Below are positions 61,925-64,000 of a stretch of 64,000 nucleotides of DNA, in pieces. How positions within the stretch are numbered: position 1 is the first letter of the stretch; the number at the start of each line of letters is the position of its first letter. The stretch is taken from assembly GCA_027186245.1 (NCBI GenBank), contig CP114486.1, positions 2,728,001-2,792,000 on the forward strand, read 5' to 3'. A program made the translations under genes and the position numbers. Under the pieces are notes generated by a model. That model worked only from the letters and a program-made list of their open reading frames with translations. It had not been told where the DNA came from and ran no database searches. The DNA is from Coriaria nepalensis. Lineage: Eukaryota; Streptophyta; Magnoliopsida; Cucurbitales; Coriariaceae.

Positions 61925-62165
61925 AATCTCACATAAAGAGAAGGGGAAAATGAAAACCTGCACTACGAAAAAGGCCAACGAGAAAAATTTTAAACAATCT
62001 GATTCCAGATGGGGAAATAAAAAGATCAAAGGTATCAAATTCGATATCAGAGAAGGAAAAATAAAGGAATATCACCTGTTTGTCAGTTGTTACGCAGATG
62101 AGGGCCGAAGAAAACCCTAATTCCTAAACAGGCTAAAGGAGGGAGGAGGGAGACTGCCAGACCGA
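61925..62165 (-). promoter_or_regulatory. Leader with intron, EMB1579-like gene
   Basis: A leader exon with GAATTAGGGTTTTC lies near 62090-62150 and ends ACAAACAG|GTGATA. The acceptor TGCAG at about 61963 precedes the start codon at 61924. So the leader carries a short intron of about 120 bases. Confidence 0.55.
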
Positions 62166-62275
62166 GGCACAATTACTCTTCCACTTTTAGATTAAATTAA
62201 TATTTTGATCCTTTTACTTATGTATATTTCTTTTTTTAATCTCTTCATTTTTTATACTTAGTCCTTATTAGTAAA

Positions 62276-62306
<31 letters not shown>

Positions 62307-63217
62307 TCAAATATTCTAAAACCTTCCATTTAATTTTATTTATAAAATAAAATTTTACCCTCTTTTTTTTCCTTTTTTTTTTCCTTTTTTTTCCTTTTCA
62401 TTATATCATTATTATTAAAACTTTGTTATATCTATCATTACCAGATGATTAATTTTTATATTTTGATTAATTTTTAATAATTATAAAAAATATACCTAAA
62501 AATTAAAATTTTATATTTTTAATTTCTTTCACTATGAACCATTTGTTGAAAAAAAATACTGTATATTTATTTTATCAAGATGGCAGTAAAAAATTATAAA
62601 ATAAATTAAAAATATTTTTATAATTATTAAAAATTATAATAATGTCTACTAAAAATTATTTTTTAAAATGTACTCCTACCCAAGTAAGGCTAAAAGGATT
62701 TGTTACAAAATAACATTATGAAAGCAGGAATGATGTATTTAAGTCAAACAGAACTGATGTACTGTAGTTTTTTTTTTTTCCCCTCTTTTTTAGTTCGGAG
62801 TTTTGTGATTCATTAGGCCAAAACAAAAAATAAATATTAAGACTAAAAATGAACAGTGTTTTTATATTTTATGAGCATGATAGATTTTGTCATTTGAAAC
62901 CACATGGTTGTACTTAAACAAGTGCACGCGTGTATGTGCATATATGCATTATGCATGACTAGACTTGCGTAAGTCTTATCAAATTGAATAGTACTTGAAT
63001 CAATAAAATTAGTATTTTAATATATCATATTTATCTTCAATTTTAAGGATAATTTATTTTATATAAATGAAAAGTAAAAATTAATTTAAATTAGTTTTTA
63101 TATGAATTTCGAATCAGTATTTAATATATTTAAATGATTAATAGATAAATAAAAAATTAAATCTAAGAATATAATTATTATAATAGTTTAAAGTATAAAA
63201 ATAAAAGAAAAGTTTTA
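62166..63217. other. AT-rich upstream region
   Basis: It contains an (AAT)n tract at 62275-62304, long T runs and no coding signal. It probably includes the distal promoter of the EMB1579-like gene. Confidence 0.5.
62275..62304. repeat. (AAT)n microsatellite
   Basis: About ten TAA/AAT units in a row. Confidence 0.85.
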
Positions 63218-63260
63218 TTTCACATCGGAAAGAAGAATTAGTGAATAAGTGTTTATATAA
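63218..63260 (+). promoter_or_regulatory. snRNA-type promoter: USE-like element plus TATA box
   Basis: TTTCACATCG at 63218-63227 resembles the plant snRNA upstream sequence element (consensus RTCCCACATCG, two mismatches). TTTATATAA begins at 63252, leaving 24 bases between them. That is the spacing I recall for RNA polymerase III-type U6 promoters (polymerase II-type promoters have about ten more). The match is imperfect, so the call is tentative. Confidence 0.4.
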
Positions 63261-63282
63261 AATTACACATTTATTAATAAGT

Positions 63283-63465
63283 AATGAAATATAAACTATA
63301 ATGATCTCTCTTGCATGTGCATGTAGAGGTGCAAATCCGAACTGAATTAGGTATGACTTGTGTGTGCACTCGCACCTAGCGCAAATTAAATTCCAAAAAC
63401 TGTCCAGATTCGCTCTCTCATAAGCCTATAAATTGATCGTGTGGTGGAGTTCGGAAATTTTTTTT
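63283..63465 (+). ncRNA. Candidate polymerase III transcript downstream of the USE/TATA
   Basis: Transcription would start about 23 bases after the TATA box. The first run of four or more T after that is the eight-T run at 63458-63465, a good polymerase III stop. That gives a possible RNA of about 180 bases. AGGTGC near 63316 and GCACCT near 63371 can pair and close a loop of about 50 bases. It does not match U6, U3 or 7SL as I know them. Confidence 0.25.
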
Positions 63466-64000
63466 ATTCGTTGGAATAGTATTAGTGATGCGCTACTATT
63501 ATTCATCTTTGTTATATCTGATGAGACAAACGTTATTTTATTTTCGACACTGACAAGAAACTACGAATTTATTTTAAGTAAACTATTACACAATATGCAT
63601 CGATTTGATTCTCAATTTCTTATTCTATATTTTTGGTTTTACGGATTTTATTTATGTTTTCTCAATTTACTGTATTAATGTATTACTGCATTATTGTTTA
63701 CATACATACATCTATATAGTATATTATATAAATAGAGATAGAAAGAGAGAAGGTCAGTAGTCATGTGTACACAAATTTTTTTTTAAAAAAAAAAAAAACG
63801 AAAAAATTAGATTTCGACATGTTGTTGACCAAAATTACATGATAACGTGATTGAAGATGGTATTATTTATTGGCCAAGATAAATTGTAAATGGGTTTGGA
63901 TGCATCTACTAATTAGACTTTAGGAGTAGTTAATTATTTTAAAAAATTTAAGAATAAGCCAAATGAATCCTTCTCATGTCAAGGCGTGATTATGAATGCA
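63466..64000. other. AT-rich end of window
   Basis: No gene signal. It contains a GA-rich patch near 63735-63755 and a T/A homopolymer switch near 63780. Confidence 0.5.

Noticed and set aside
1..64000. tRNA, rRNA, CRISPR arrays, bacterial operons or integrated virus
   Set aside because: None was seen. No tRNA-like cloverleaf with A/B boxes was found by eye, and repeats are simple-sequence or transposon type.

Overview
This is nuclear DNA from a dicot plant. The genes carry many short GT-AG introns with AT-rich interiors. Intergenic DNA is very AT-rich, with long poly-A/T and (TA)n runs. The gene set is plant-specific: plastid MinE, a two-domain WRKY factor, Rubisco methyltransferase, a xyloglucan xylosyltransferase and a plant p24-delta protein. 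The species cannot be fixed from the sequence alone.

Layout. 1-7 kb: the 5' part of an RRG/DUF155 gene (minus) is divergent from plastid MinE (plus). They are followed by a decayed BUB3.3-like WD40 gene. 7-20 kb: an unrecognised relic at 7.4-8.2 kb, a group I WRKY gene (10.66-12.64 kb, plus), a DUF1336 gene (13.27-15.49 kb, minus), then about 4 kb of AT-rich DNA with a fold-back element. 20.8-26.1 kb: a DHHC palmitoyltransferase and a multi-pass membrane protein (both plus). 27-34 kb: a UXT-type prefoldin gene (plus) is convergent with an unnamed conserved plastid-targeted protein (minus). Next comes proteasome subunit RPN6 (minus) with a 1.3 kb leader intron. 34.1-36.35 kb: a dead RTE-type LINE. 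36.7-42.5 kb: XXT5-like xylosyltransferase (plus), p24-delta cargo receptor (minus) and Rubisco large-subunit methyltransferase (minus). 43-49 kb: a non-autonomous hAT-like element and AT-rich DNA. 49.1-53.5 kb: a plastid-targeted five-bladed beta-propeller protein (plus) and a UCP3-like carrier pseudogene (minus). 54.05-61.92 kb: a 21-exon gene for an EMB1579/RSA1-like (CCAR1/DBC1-related) nuclear protein of 1337 residues (minus). 62.2-64 kb: AT-rich DNA with a possible RNA polymerase III transcription unit.

From memory of Arabidopsis locus order, RRG, MinE1, BUB3.3, the DHHC enzyme, the membrane protein and a p24-delta gene fall in one run of chromosome 1 (At1g69380 to At1g69460). The UXT and p24 homologues also fall together (At1g26660 to At1g26690). 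The window therefore looks like an ancestral block whose genes were split between duplicated Arabidopsis segments. Most genes are housekeeping: plastid division, mitochondrial function, ER-Golgi traffic, the proteasome, cell-wall synthesis and RNA/stress regulation. They are not an operon-like pathway. Intron-exon models were built by hand from reading frame, splice sites and family knowledge. For most complete genes the summed exons give an open frame, which supports the joins.
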